DNA of 64,000 nt from Chitinophaga cymbidii (lineage in GTDB: Bacteria; Bacteroidota; Bacteroidia; Chitinophagales; Chitinophagaceae), in contig NZ_BKAU01000002.1 of the NCBI RefSeq assembly GCF_007992715.1, positions 992,001 through 1,056,000 on the forward strand, given 5' to 3'. A program made the translations under genes and the position numbers. The notes under the pieces were generated by a model. That model was not told the origin of the DNA. It saw nothing but the letters and a program-made list of their open reading frames with translations, and did not search any database. Shown here one piece after another: positions 17,784-25,873 of this stretch (the stretch's first letter is position 1; each line of letters starts with the position of its first letter).

Positions 17784-18416
17784 ATGCCTTTAATACGTAC
17801 GATACAAATAGATGAGGATACGAAACTCGGAGTGTGGAAAATTGGTGAAGAAGAAGCCTTTTTCAGGACAAAAGTGGCGATCGAGCCGGAAGTACATCAT
17901 CCCCATAAGCGCCTCCAGCACTTCGCCGGCAGATATTTGCTGGTGCAGCTGTTCCCGGAGCTGCCGGTGAACGATATCCGGGTCATGGACAGCCGGAAGC
18001 CTTATATTCCGGGAAATCCTTATTATTTTTCCATTTCCCATTGCGGGGAATTTGCCGCTGCCATTGTGAGCACCCGGGAGAATGTGGGCATAGACATCGA
18101 GCAGGCGCAGCCGAAGATCGGCAAGGTAGCCCACAAGTTCCTTGCCCCGCGGGAAGCCGCATTCCTGTCGAAGGACAACAAGCTGTACCACCAGACGGTT
18201 TGCTGGTCTGCCAAGGAAGCGGTGTATAAATGGTATGGCATGGGAGGGCTGGATTTCAGGGCGCACATGCAGCTGCAGGCTTTCCCTTTTCAAACTACCG
18301 GCATGCTCACCTGTGATTTTCTGAAAGGGGAAACGATGGCCTGCCTCAGCTTGCAATATTTATTTGATAACGACCTATGCCTGGTTTGGGTATCAGGAGC
18401 TAAAACATCAAGATGA
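17784..18416 (+). CDS. 4'-phosphopantetheinyl transferase superfamily protein
   Basis: 210 aa, Sfp-like length. Transfers the phosphopantetheine arm of CoA to a carrier protein. The two signature boxes are present: VGIDIEQAQ (Mg-binding Asp and Glu) and CWSAKEAVYKWYG. FSISHCGEFAAAIV is the usual upstream segment. The target may be the fatty acid ACP or a secondary-metabolism carrier; no polyketide or peptide synthetase genes are nearby. Its stop overlaps the start of aroK by 4 bp, so the two are translationally coupled. Confidence 0.9.
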   Translation: MPLIRTIQIDEDTKLGVWKIGEEEAFFRTKVAIEPEVHHPHKRLQHFAGRYLLVQLFPELPVNDIRVMDSRKPYIPGNPYYFSISHCGEFAAAIVSTRENVGIDIEQAQPKIGKVAHKFLAPREAAFLSKDNKLYHQTVCWSAKEAVYKWYGMGGLDFRAHMQLQAFPFQTTGMLTCDFLKGETMACLSLQYLFDNDLCLVWVSGAKTSR

Positions 18417-18919
18417 AACTATTCCTGATCGGCTTCATGGGAGCCGGAAAATCCTATTGGGGCAAACAGCTGGCCGGGCATTTCGGCCTCCCTTATTTTG
18501 ACCTGGATGAAGTGATCGTGGAGCGGGAAGACATGTCCGTTGCGGATATCTTTTCAGAAAAAGGAGAAGAATATTTCAGGACGCTCGAAGGCGAGGTATT
18601 GCGCGAGCTGACGCTCTCCAACGACGCTTTCCTGATCTCCTGCGGCGGCGGTACGCCCTGCTTTTCAGACGCGATGGACTTTATGAACGCGAACGGTATC
18701 ACCATCTGGCTGAACCCTTCCGTTCCCGTTATCGTGGAGCGCCTTCAGCGCAAACAATATAAACGCCCGCTGATACAGGACCTTTCGCAGGAAGATCTGA
18801 CGGCGTTCACAGAAAAGAAGCTGGCGGAACGGCAGCCGTTTTATGAGCAAAGTCAGATCATTATCAGCGATGATGAGGTATCTTTGGAAACATTTGATAA
18901 ACTGATCCGTAATGCATAA
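18413..18919 (+). CDS. aroK: Shikimate kinase
   Basis: 168 aa. Phosphorylates shikimate at the 3-hydroxyl with ATP in the aromatic amino acid pathway. The P-loop reads GFMGAGKSYWG, the shikimate-binding Asp lies in YFDLDEVIVERE, and the second substrate motif is SCGGGTPC. RKQYKRPLIQ in the lid region is also typical. It overlaps the upstream gene by 4 bp and the downstream DUF423 gene by 8 bp, so the three form one coupled operon. Confidence 0.96.
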   Translation: MKLFLIGFMGAGKSYWGKQLAGHFGLPYFDLDEVIVEREDMSVADIFSEKGEEYFRTLEGEVLRELTLSNDAFLISCGGGTPCFSDAMDFMNANGITIWLNPSVPVIVERLQRKQYKRPLIQDLSQEDLTAFTEKKLAERQPFYEQSQIIISDDEVSLETFDKLIRNA

Positions 18920-19301
18920 AACATTTCTCGTATGGGCGGCACTGTTAGGTGCGCTCGCCGTGGTGCTCGGCGCTTTTGGCGCACACAAACTCAAAGAGCT
19001 GGTGCCCCCGGAGTCCGTCGCCACTTTCCAGACCGGCGTGACCTATCATTTTTACCATGTGTTCGCCCTGCTGGCAGTCGGCATCCTGTATGCGCACATC
19101 CCTTCCACGCAGCTGGTATGGGCCGGCCGGTTTTTCCTGCTTGGCATCCTGCTCTTCTCAGGCTCGCTGTACATCATGGGCTGCCTGAACATGAGCGAGC
19201 ACGTGGGGCTGCGCAAGCTGGGCATTGTTACGCCTTTCGGCGGATTGAGCTTTATTGCGGGATGGGTGATGCTGTTGCTCGGCGTGCTCAAAAAAGCATA
19301 A
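18912..19301 (+). CDS. DUF423 family small membrane protein
   Basis: 129 aa with four hydrophobic helices. It begins MHKTFLVWAALLGALAVVLG, and FGAHKLKELVPPE follows, the family signature (YgdD-like proteins). TGVTYHFYHVFALLAVGI is also conserved. Function unknown. It overlaps aroK by 8 bp. Confidence 0.9.
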   Translation: MHKTFLVWAALLGALAVVLGAFGAHKLKELVPPESVATFQTGVTYHFYHVFALLAVGILYAHIPSTQLVWAGRFFLLGILLFSGSLYIMGCLNMSEHVGLRKLGIVTPFGGLSFIAGWVMLLLGVLKKA

Positions 19302-19332
19302 CCGGAGAACATCCGGCTTTGAAAACATAAAA

Positions 19333-20436
19333 ATGCGAATGAAGATACCTGCGATTTTTTTTGTCCTGATGACGGTTTGTTCCGGCGTGTCCGCCCAGCG
19401 GCCGCAGGAGCCGAAACCGCCGTTCCCTTACGCAACGGAAGAAGTGGAGTTTGAAAACACCATCGATACGTTGACGCTGGCCGGCACCTTTTCAAAGCCG
19501 CAGGGAAATGGCAAATTCCCCGCCGTTATACTCGTAACCGGCTCGGGGCCGCAGAACCGCAATGAGGAAATTATGGGCCACAAACCCTTTCTCGTATTGG
19601 CGGACCAGCTTACCCGCAACGGGATCGCGGTATTGCGGTATGATGACCGCGGCGTAGGGAATTCTACCGGTACCTACAGCGGGGCTTCCATCAGCGATTT
19701 TGCGCGTGATGCGAAGACCGCGTTTGAATACCTCCTGCTAAGGCCGGATGTGGATGCCAAAAGGATCGGGCTGATCGGGCACAGCGAAGGCGGCCAGATC
19801 GGGCAGATCGTGGCGGCGGAGCAGCCGGGTCTTGCATTCCTGGTAGCGCTGGCGGGGCCGGGCGTGAACGGTGTGGATGTGATGATCGCGCAAACAGAGG
19901 CCGTTAACCGGTCGATGGGGTTGCCGGAAAAGATGGTGACGCACAACGTAGGCATCCAGCGCAGCCTGATGGAGCTGATAGCGGAGGAAACAAATGATGA
20001 TATGCTGCGGGTGAAGCTCCTGCAGCGATTGCAGGGTGTGTATGCGGCGCTGGACAGCAACACAAAGAAAATGGTAAAGGCGGAAACATTCGTCAACAGC
20101 GGTGTACAGAAGGTAATGAGCAAGGAATTTCTTTCCATCATCAGGCATGATCCGCAACATTTCTATCCAAAGATAAAATGCCCCGTACTGGCGCTTAATG
20201 GCACACGGGACATACAGGTGATATACGATATCAACCTGAAAGGATGGGAAAACGGGCTGAAGCAGGCGGGCAATAATAATATCACCACCCGTTCGTTTGA
20301 AGGATTGAACCATTTATTCCAGCATTGCAAAGCCTGTACGGTACCGGAATACGGGCAGCTGACAGAAACCATATCACCTGAAACGCTGGACGTTATCACC
20401 GCATGGGTGCAACAGCAGTCGGGCATCACGAAATAA
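19333..20436 (+). CDS. Exported alpha/beta hydrolase
   Basis: 367 aa. The N-terminus MRMKIPAIFFVLMTVCSGVSA is a signal peptide; the start may be 19333 or 19339. Residues 40-130 carry the family start (LAGTFSKPQGNGKFPAVILV and RYDDRGVGNSTG). The nucleophile elbow is GLIGHSEGGQIGQ (Ser). Asp (NGTRDIQV) and His (EGLNHLFQH) complete a plausible triad. It resembles secreted S9-type or serine-aminopeptidase-like esterases. Substrate unknown. It lies 31 bp downstream of the DUF423 gene and may be part of the same transcription unit. Confidence 0.87.
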   Translation: MRMKIPAIFFVLMTVCSGVSAQRPQEPKPPFPYATEEVEFENTIDTLTLAGTFSKPQGNGKFPAVILVTGSGPQNRNEEIMGHKPFLVLADQLTRNGIAVLRYDDRGVGNSTGTYSGASISDFARDAKTAFEYLLLRPDVDAKRIGLIGHSEGGQIGQIVAAEQPGLAFLVALAGPGVNGVDVMIAQTEAVNRSMGLPEKMVTHNVGIQRSLMELIAEETNDDMLRVKLLQRLQGVYAALDSNTKKMVKAETFVNSGVQKVMSKEFLSIIRHDPQHFYPKIKCPVLALNGTRDIQVIYDINLKGWENGLKQAGNNNITTRSFEGLNHLFQHCKACTVPEYGQLTETISPETLDVITAWVQQQSGITK

Positions 20437-20463
20437 TTTTTCCCGTAATGCCCCGGCAATAGT

Positions 20464-20471
20464 TAATTTTG
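20464..20471 (+). promoter_or_regulatory. -7 promoter element for ftsK
   Basis: TAATTTTG, an exact TAnnTTTG match, ends 9 bp before the ATG at 20481. A T-run lies about 20 bp upstream at the -33 position but without the G. The TTG at 20469, which opens the longest frame, lies inside this element, which argues for the ATG at 20481. Confidence 0.5.
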
Positions 20472-20480
20472 ATTTCGAAT

Positions 20481-23051
20481 ATGGCAGGTAATAAACTGAA
20501 ATCAGAAAAGAAAGAACCGAAAAAGAAAAAAGAGCAGGCCCCAGATCCTGATATACTGAAGCCGGATAAAGAGGCGGAAGTGAAGGTGAAGGAACTGGTA
20601 AAAGACGAGCGCACCCACAAAGTTCTTGGCGCGTTCTTTCTTTTGTTGTCCCTTTATTGCTTTATTGCATTCACCTCTTATCTTTTTACCTGGGAAGAAG
20701 ACCAGGACAAGGTGTTCCGCTATTCTTCACAGGTGCTGTTCATGCACGAAATAGAGGTGGACAACCTGCTGGGGCGCCTTGGCGCTTTTGTGTCGCACTG
20801 GTTCTTTTACAAGGGCTTTGGCGTGGCATCTTACCTTTTCTGCTTTTTCTTTTTCATCATCGGTATCAATTTCATTGTGGGCCGCCGGGTGTTCCGGGTA
20901 TGGCGCAATGTGAAATATATTCTTTTCGGCCTGCTGTTCATCAGCATGGCTTTGTCGTTTGTGGCCGGCAGCGCGGTATTCCCCTGGGGCGGCGCGCTCG
21001 GCGATGCGCTCAACAAGTGGACCAGCGGGTTCCTGGGCAAAACCGGCGCGGCGCTGTTGCTGATACTGGCCGGCCTTAGCTGGGTGATCTGGAAGTTCAA
21101 TGTGGACTTCAAGTGGCCGGAACGCAAGCCCAAACCTCCTAAACCGGAGCCCTTCGCCGGCTTCGGCGAGCCGGATGAAGAGGAAGAAGAAATGCAAATG
21201 CCGGCGCCGACGCTTGTCGCTAAGAACAACGCGCTGAAAGGCGACGGCAGCACCATCACCGTGATCCCGCCGTCGGAAGAAGAGGAATATGACACCGGGT
21301 TGCAGCTGGTGGAAAAAGAAGAGCAGGAATCCGTTATCACCTACATTCCGCCAACACCGGAGCCTGAACCAGCACCGGAGCCGATGCCTGAACCAGAGCC
21401 TGAACCAGAACCGGCGCCGCTTCCGCAGCCAAGGAAAAAGCCTTCCGTTGCGGAGGAAGTGGCGTTCGAGATCAAGCCTTCGCATGAAGATCCGGCGGAC
21501 GAAGAGATAGAAGAGATCGCAGTGGTGAGGGAGCCAGTGCAGACCGACCCCTACGAGCCCACCCTCGATCTGCGCGATTACAAATATCCGGCGCTCGACC
21601 TGCTGGAAAATCACGGATCGGACAAGATCGTGCAGGACGCATCGGAGCTGGAAAAGAATAAAAACCAGATCATCGACACGCTCAAGAACTACGATATTTC
21701 CATCCAGAAGATCAGCGCCACGGTAGGTCCCACGGTAACGCTCTACGAAATCGTGCCAGCCGCGGGCGTCCGCATCTCCCGGATCAAGAACCTGGAAGAT
21801 GACATCGCCCTGAGCCTCTCCGCCCTCGGCATCCGCATCATCGCGCCCATCCCGGGGCGCGGTACCATCGGTATTGAAGTGCCGAACGTGAAAAAGACCA
21901 TCGTATCGCTGCGTAACATGCTGGCATCAGACAAGTTCCAGCACAGCCAGATGGACCTGCCCATCGCCATCGGCAAGAAGATCGACAACGAGAACTTCAT
22001 TGCGGACCTGGCCAAAATGCCCCACCTGCTGATGGCGGGCGCCACGGGGCAGGGTAAATCCGTCGGCATCAACACCCTGCTCGTATCACTGCTGTATAAA
22101 AAACATCCGTCCCAGCTGAAATTCGTGCTGGTAGACCCGAAGAAAGTGGAGCTGTCGCTTTACAAGCTCATCGAAAAGCACTTCCTCGCCAAACTGCCCG
22201 GCGAAGAGGACGCGATCATCACGGACACCAAGAAAGTGGTGCATACCCTCAACGCATTGTGTATTGAAATGGACCTGCGGTACGACCTGCTCAAAGAAGC
22301 CGGCACCCGCAACATCCGCGAGTACAACGGCAAATTCACGCAACGCCGCCTGAACCCGCAGAAAGGGCACCGCTACCTGCCGTTCATTGTGCTGGTGATC
22401 GACGAGTTCGCAGACCTGATCATGACGGCCGGCAAGGAAGTGGAAATGCCCATTGCGCGCCTCGCGCAGCTGGCCCGTGCCGTGGGCATACACCTGATCA
22501 TCGCCACGCAGCGCCCGTCCGTCAATATCATCACCGGTACCATTAAAGCCAACTTCCCCGCACGTATTGCCTTCAAAGTGTCGTCTAAAATAGACTCCCG
22601 CACGATCCTGGACATCGGCGGCGCCGAACAGCTGATCGGGCAGGGAGACATGCTCATTTCCTTCAACGGCGAGCTGGTACGCCTCCAGTGCGCCTTTGTA
22701 GACACGCCCGAAGTGGAAAGCGTGGCCGAGTTCATCGGGGAGCAGCGCGGGTATCCGGACGCTTTCCTGCTGCCGGAATACATTGATGAAAAGGAGATGG
22801 AAGGGAAGGACTTCAGCCTGGCGGACAGGGACCCCCTCTTCGAGGAAGCCGCCCGGGTGATCGTACAGAACCAGCAAGGCTCCACATCACTGCTGCAAAG
22901 GAGGATGAAACTGGGCTATAACAGGGCCGGAAGGCTGATGGACCAGCTGGAAGCCGCCGGCATCGTAGGCCCTAACATGGGCAGCAAGGCGCGGGACGTG
23001 ATGGTGAAAACCGAATCGGACCTCGAGGAAATCCTTAACAGTATGTTATAA
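20481..23051 (+). CDS. ftsK: DNA translocase FtsK/SpoIIIE
   Basis: About 856 aa. Membrane-anchored motor that pumps DNA through the division septum and aids dimer resolution. A basic cytoplasmic N-terminus is followed by four transmembrane helices (about 50-210). A linker of 220-360 is very rich in Glu and Pro (run PEPMPEPEPEPEPAP). Then come the alpha/beta motor domains with Walker A GATGQGKSVGIN, Walker B FIVLVIDEFADL and ATQRPSVNIITG. The C-terminal winged helix (LLQRRMKLGYNRAGRLMDQL) is the gamma domain that reads orienting sequences. Shorter than E. coli FtsK, as usual in this phylum. lolA follows. Confidence 0.96.
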   Translation: MAGNKLKSEKKEPKKKKEQAPDPDILKPDKEAEVKVKELVKDERTHKVLGAFFLLLSLYCFIAFTSYLFTWEEDQDKVFRYSSQVLFMHEIEVDNLLGRLGAFVSHWFFYKGFGVASYLFCFFFFIIGINFIVGRRVFRVWRNVKYILFGLLFISMALSFVAGSAVFPWGGALGDALNKWTSGFLGKTGAALLLILAGLSWVIWKFNVDFKWPERKPKPPKPEPFAGFGEPDEEEEEMQMPAPTLVAKNNALKGDGSTITVIPPSEEEEYDTGLQLVEKEEQESVITYIPPTPEPEPAPEPMPEPEPEPEPAPLPQPRKKPSVAEEVAFEIKPSHEDPADEEIEEIAVVREPVQTDPYEPTLDLRDYKYPALDLLENHGSDKIVQDASELEKNKNQIIDTLKNYDISIQKISATVGPTVTLYEIVPAAGVRISRIKNLEDDIALSLSALGIRIIAPIPGRGTIGIEVPNVKKTIVSLRNMLASDKFQHSQMDLPIAIGKKIDNENFIADLAKMPHLLMAGATGQGKSVGINTLLVSLLYKKHPSQLKFVLVDPKKVELSLYKLIEKHFLAKLPGEEDAIITDTKKVVHTLNALCIEMDLRYDLLKEAGTRNIREYNGKFTQRRLNPQKGHRYLPFIVLVIDEFADLIMTAGKEVEMPIARLAQLARAVGIHLIIATQRPSVNIITGTIKANFPARIAFKVSSKIDSRTILDIGGAEQLIGQGDMLISFNGELVRLQCAFVDTPEVESVAEFIGEQRGYPDAFLLPEYIDEKEMEGKDFSLADRDPLFEEAARVIVQNQQGSTSLLQRRMKLGYNRAGRLMDQLEAAGIVGPNMGSKARDVMVKTESDLEEILNSML

Positions 23052-23183
23052 TTTGGGTGAATGACGGGTAACGGCTTCCGGTTTTGCCGGAAAAATGTCA
23101 ATTTTGCAAATCTTTAACAGGAGCGCTTAAACGTATCGGCATAACATTTGTCTTACTTCCTGCAACTAATTAAAACCAAGAGA

Positions 23184-23861
23184 ATGAAGAAAACAGTATT
23201 AACGGGATTGATCATGTGCGGAATGGTATTCGGAAGCGTGGCGCAGACCAGGACGCCTGCGGCAGCATCGGGGCAGAGCGACCCGAAAGCCAAAGCGGTG
23301 CTGGACAACGTGAGCAAAAAGTTCAAATCCCTCAAATCTGTGATCGCCAATTTCATACTGAAAATAGAAGGAGCGAACAACAGCGTATCCGACTCAAAGA
23401 AAGGATCGGTATACGTGAAGGGCCCGAAATATAAAGTAGTGATGGGCGAACAGGAGATCATCAGCGATAACCAGACTTCCTGGACTTACGTGAAGGATGT
23501 GAACGAAGTGACCATCAGCAACGTGGACCATAGCAACAACAGCATGACGCCCGCCAAGATCTTCACCAACTTCTACGACAAGGACTTCCTGTACCGCCTC
23601 ACCGGTGAATCCACTGAAAAAGGCAAGGTGCTGCAGAACATAGAGCTGACACCGACCGACAAATCAAAGACCTTCTTCAAAGTGCTGGTAGACGTGGATA
23701 AAAAGACGCAGACGCTGGCGCGCATGAAAGTATTCGAGAAAAATGGCAACAAATATACTTACGAGATCAGCAACTTCACGCCCAACGGCGCTGTAAGTGA
23801 CGCCACCTTTACTTTCGACCCGTCCAAATACCCCGGCGTGGAAGTAGTAGACCTCCGGTAA
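23184..23861 (+). CDS. lolA: LolA-like outer-membrane lipoprotein carrier protein
   Basis: About 225 aa, with signal peptide MKKTVLTGLIMCGMVFGSVA. Periplasmic chaperone that ferries lipoproteins from the LolCDE exporter to the outer membrane. The family pattern is visible: KAVLDNVSKKFKSLKSV, GSVYVKGPKYKVVMG, SWTYVKDVNEV and the C-terminal FTFDPSKYPGVEVVDLR. The start at 23184 rather than 23148 places the signal peptide at the N-terminus. It lies about 130 bp downstream of ftsK and ends at a strong terminator. Confidence 0.88.
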   Translation: MKKTVLTGLIMCGMVFGSVAQTRTPAAASGQSDPKAKAVLDNVSKKFKSLKSVIANFILKIEGANNSVSDSKKGSVYVKGPKYKVVMGEQEIISDNQTSWTYVKDVNEVTISNVDHSNNSMTPAKIFTNFYDKDFLYRLTGESTEKGKVLQNIELTPTDKSKTFFKVLVDVDKKTQTLARMKVFEKNGNKYTYEISNFTPNGAVSDATFTFDPSKYPGVEVVDLR

Positions 23862-23877
23862 ACCTTAATATCGAAAT

Positions 23878-23927
23878 ATAATAGAAAGAGGGTGTATCCG
23901 ATACGCGATACACCCTCTTTCTATTAT
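23878..23927. terminator. Strong terminator after lolA
   Basis: Arms 23878-23898 and 23907-23927 are a perfect 21-bp inverted repeat around an 8-nt loop; the core is GAGGGTGTATC/GATACACCCTC. It begins 16 bp after the lolA stop. The A/T ends of the stem would supply the U-rich tail when transcribed. Confidence 0.75.
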
Positions 23928-24028
23928 GGGCAGCCTGCCAGCCGTTCAGCGCTTTCATCTGTTTTGATGCTATCTCCTGCCACTGTCATCTATACAGCCG
24001 TATCTATTTAAACTTTACTTTTTTTTGC

Positions 24029-24036
24029 TACATTTG
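24029..24036 (+). promoter_or_regulatory. -7 promoter element for lpdA
   Basis: TACATTTG, an exact match to TAnnTTTG, 28 bp before the lpdA ATG. The -33 site is T-rich but not a clear TTTG. Confidence 0.5.
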
Positions 24037-24064
24037 CCAAGTTTTATTATAAAAATCTAGCAAT

Positions 24065-25471
24065 ATGGCATACGACGTAATCGTAATTGGTAGTGGCCCC
24101 GGTGGATACGTGGCGGCTATCCGGGCTTCTCAACTGGGATTCAAAACAGCTGTGGTGGAAAGAGAGAATCTGGGCGGAATCTGTTTGAACTGGGGATGTA
24201 TCCCGACCAAGGCATTGTTGAAATCAGCGCAGGTAATGGAATATATCCAGCATTCCAAAGATTACGGCGTAACGGTGGGTGATGCCAAAGCGGATTTTCC
24301 CGCGGTGATCAAACGCAGCCGCGGCGCTGCCGATAAAATGAGCAAAGGCGTTCAGTTCCTGATGAAAAAGAACAAGATCGATGTGATCATGGGGAACGCG
24401 AAGCTCAAAGCAAAAGGACAAGTAGAAGTGACCGACAAGGACGGTAAAGCTGCCGTTCATGAAGCCAAACATATCATTCTCGCCACCGGCGCCCGCGCCC
24501 GTGAGCTGCCGAACCTGAAGTTCGACGGCAAGACCGTGATCGGCTACCGCGAAGCGATGAACCTGCCCACACAGCCGAAAAGCATGATCGTGGTAGGCTC
24601 CGGCGCCATCGGCGTTGAGTTCGCCTATTTCTACGCCAGCATGGGCACCAAGGTGACCATCGTTGAGTTCATGCCGCGCATCGTTCCGGTAGAAGATGAA
24701 GATATCTCCAAAGAACTCGAAAAGATCTACAAGAAGAAAGGCATCGACGTAATGACCAACGCCAGCGTGGAAGCAGTAGAAGCTACCAAGTCCGGCGTAA
24801 AGGCCAAAGTAAAGACCGCCACCGGTGAAATCTCCCTGGAAGCGGACGTAGTGCTCAGCGCCGTAGGCATCACCGCCAACATCGAAAATATCGGCCTGGA
24901 GACCCTCGGCGTGAAAACCGACAAAGGCAAGGTGCTGGTAGATCAATATTACCAGACCAATGTTCCCGGCGTTTACGCGATCGGCGACATCGTTCCCGGC
25001 CAGGCCCTCGCGCACGTTGCCTCCAAAGAAGGCATCATTTGCGTGGAAGCCTTCGCCTACAACGAGAAAAAATACAACCACAAGCCGACACCGATCAACT
25101 ATAACAACGTTCCGGGCTGTACTTATTGCTCACCCGAAATAGCTTCCGTAGGCTATACCGAGAAGCAGGCGAAGGAAGCCGGCTACGAAGTGAAAGTAGG
25201 CAAGTTCCCCTTCTCCGCATCCGGAAAGGCTGTGGGCGCAGGCGCTACCGAAGGTTTCGTGAAAGTGATCTTCGACGCCAAATACGGCGAATGGCTCGGC
25301 ACCCACATGATCGGCATGAACGTAACGGAAGCCATTGTGCAGACCGTTACCGCCCGCACACTGGAAACCACCTACCAAGAAGTGCTCAACAGCATCCACC
25401 CGCACCCGACCATGAGCGAAAGCGTGAAAGATGCGATCGAAGTGGCTTACGGAGAGGCGATACATCTGTAA
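24065..25471 (+). CDS. lpdA: Dihydrolipoyl dehydrogenase
   Basis: 468 aa flavoprotein, the E3 component that reoxidises dihydrolipoamide in the 2-oxoacid dehydrogenase complexes and the glycine cleavage system. FAD site IVIGSGPGGYVAAIRA, redox-active disulfide GGICLNWGCIPTKALL, NAD site MIVVGSGAIGVEFAYF, second FAD motif VYAIGDIVPG, and the catalytic HPHPTMSES at the C-terminus. Monocistronic: its own -7 element lies upstream and two terminators follow. The other complex components are not in the window. Confidence 0.97.
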   Translation: MAYDVIVIGSGPGGYVAAIRASQLGFKTAVVERENLGGICLNWGCIPTKALLKSAQVMEYIQHSKDYGVTVGDAKADFPAVIKRSRGAADKMSKGVQFLMKKNKIDVIMGNAKLKAKGQVEVTDKDGKAAVHEAKHIILATGARARELPNLKFDGKTVIGYREAMNLPTQPKSMIVVGSGAIGVEFAYFYASMGTKVTIVEFMPRIVPVEDEDISKELEKIYKKKGIDVMTNASVEAVEATKSGVKAKVKTATGEISLEADVVLSAVGITANIENIGLETLGVKTDKGKVLVDQYYQTNVPGVYAIGDIVPGQALAHVASKEGIICVEAFAYNEKKYNHKPTPINYNNVPGCTYCSPEIASVGYTEKQAKEAGYEVKVGKFPFSASGKAVGAGATEGFVKVIFDAKYGEWLGTHMIGMNVTEAIVQTVTARTLETTYQEVLNSIHPHPTMSESVKDAIEVAYGEAIHL

Positions 25472-25491
25472 TAACGAACTACTTCATAGTA

Positions 25492-25537
25492 AAACGAGGC
25501 TGTTTTCCGAAGAAAGGAAGCAGCCTCGTTTCGTTTT
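25492..25537 (+). terminator. Terminator after lpdA
   Basis: Arms 25492-25502 and 25521-25531 are a perfect 11-bp repeat (AAACGAGGCTG), with further pairing inside, followed by CGTTTT. It starts 20 bp after the lpdA stop. Confidence 0.75.
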
Positions 25538-25545
25538 GAGCATTC

Positions 25546-25581
25546 AATGAACGATCCGGAATTTCCGGATCGTTCATTTTT
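25546..25581 (+). terminator. Second, tandem terminator after lpdA
   Basis: A 16-bp arm (AATGAACGATCCGGAA) meets its exact reverse complement with one base between them, and TTT follows. It probably folds with a 5-nt loop and a 14-bp stem. Together with the first hairpin it insulates lpdA from the restriction island. Confidence 0.7.
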
Positions 25582-25651
25582 ATGTACGGGATAGCAATGA
25601 AATACCGGTCTTATTCAGGCAATTTATTATAAAGTAATTATCAACACAATG

Positions 25652-25793
25652 ATAAGCCATAGATAACCCATATCTTATTAGGATGGCTTATATATGAGTT
25701 GTATATGGGTTATATATGGCTTATATATGGCTTATCTCATAGAAATAGCTATGGGAGAGGGGGGCCTGACCAAAGTGTACTTTATTCGAATAA
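25652..25793. repeat. 11-bp iterations and 22-bp inverted repeat ahead of the restriction operon
   Basis: This is the only distinctive content of the gap 25582-25873. Five adjacent 11-bp units run from 25686 to 25740 (GCTTATATATG, AGTTGTATATG, GGTTATATATG, GCTTATATATG, then a diverged GCTTATCTCAT). The segment 25652-25673 is the reverse complement of 25703-25724 with one mismatch, giving a 22-bp inverted repeat with a 29-bp spacer. A 12-bp palindrome TTATTCGAATAA follows at 25782-25793. It is very AT-rich. It could be an operator, a bent-DNA site or a remnant of integration; nothing in the sequence decides which. Confidence 0.75.
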
Positions 25794-25812
25794 CTCTACA
25801 ATAAAAATAAAT

Positions 25813-25843
25813 TTTAACTCTTCGGTAATGATTGTTATTTTCG
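25813..25843 (+). promoter_or_regulatory. Weak candidate promoter of the restriction operon
   Basis: TTTA, 19 nt, then TATTTTCG: one mismatch in each half of the TTTG / TAnnTTTG consensus. It would start transcription about 25 nt before the ATG at 25874 and exclude the TTG at 25832 that opens the longer frame. Confidence 0.3.
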
Positions 25844-25873
25844 CATTATGAAATCATCTACAATAAAATAAAA

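Noticed and set aside
23325..23345. tRNA T-arm-like sequence GTTCAAATCCC
   Set aside because: It lies within the conserved lolA coding region and no acceptor or anticodon stem surrounds it.
25686..25740. Replication-origin iterons
   Set aside because: The 11-bp units are AT-rich and periodic, but there is no replication initiator gene or DnaA box cluster nearby; a regulatory site is the simpler reading.
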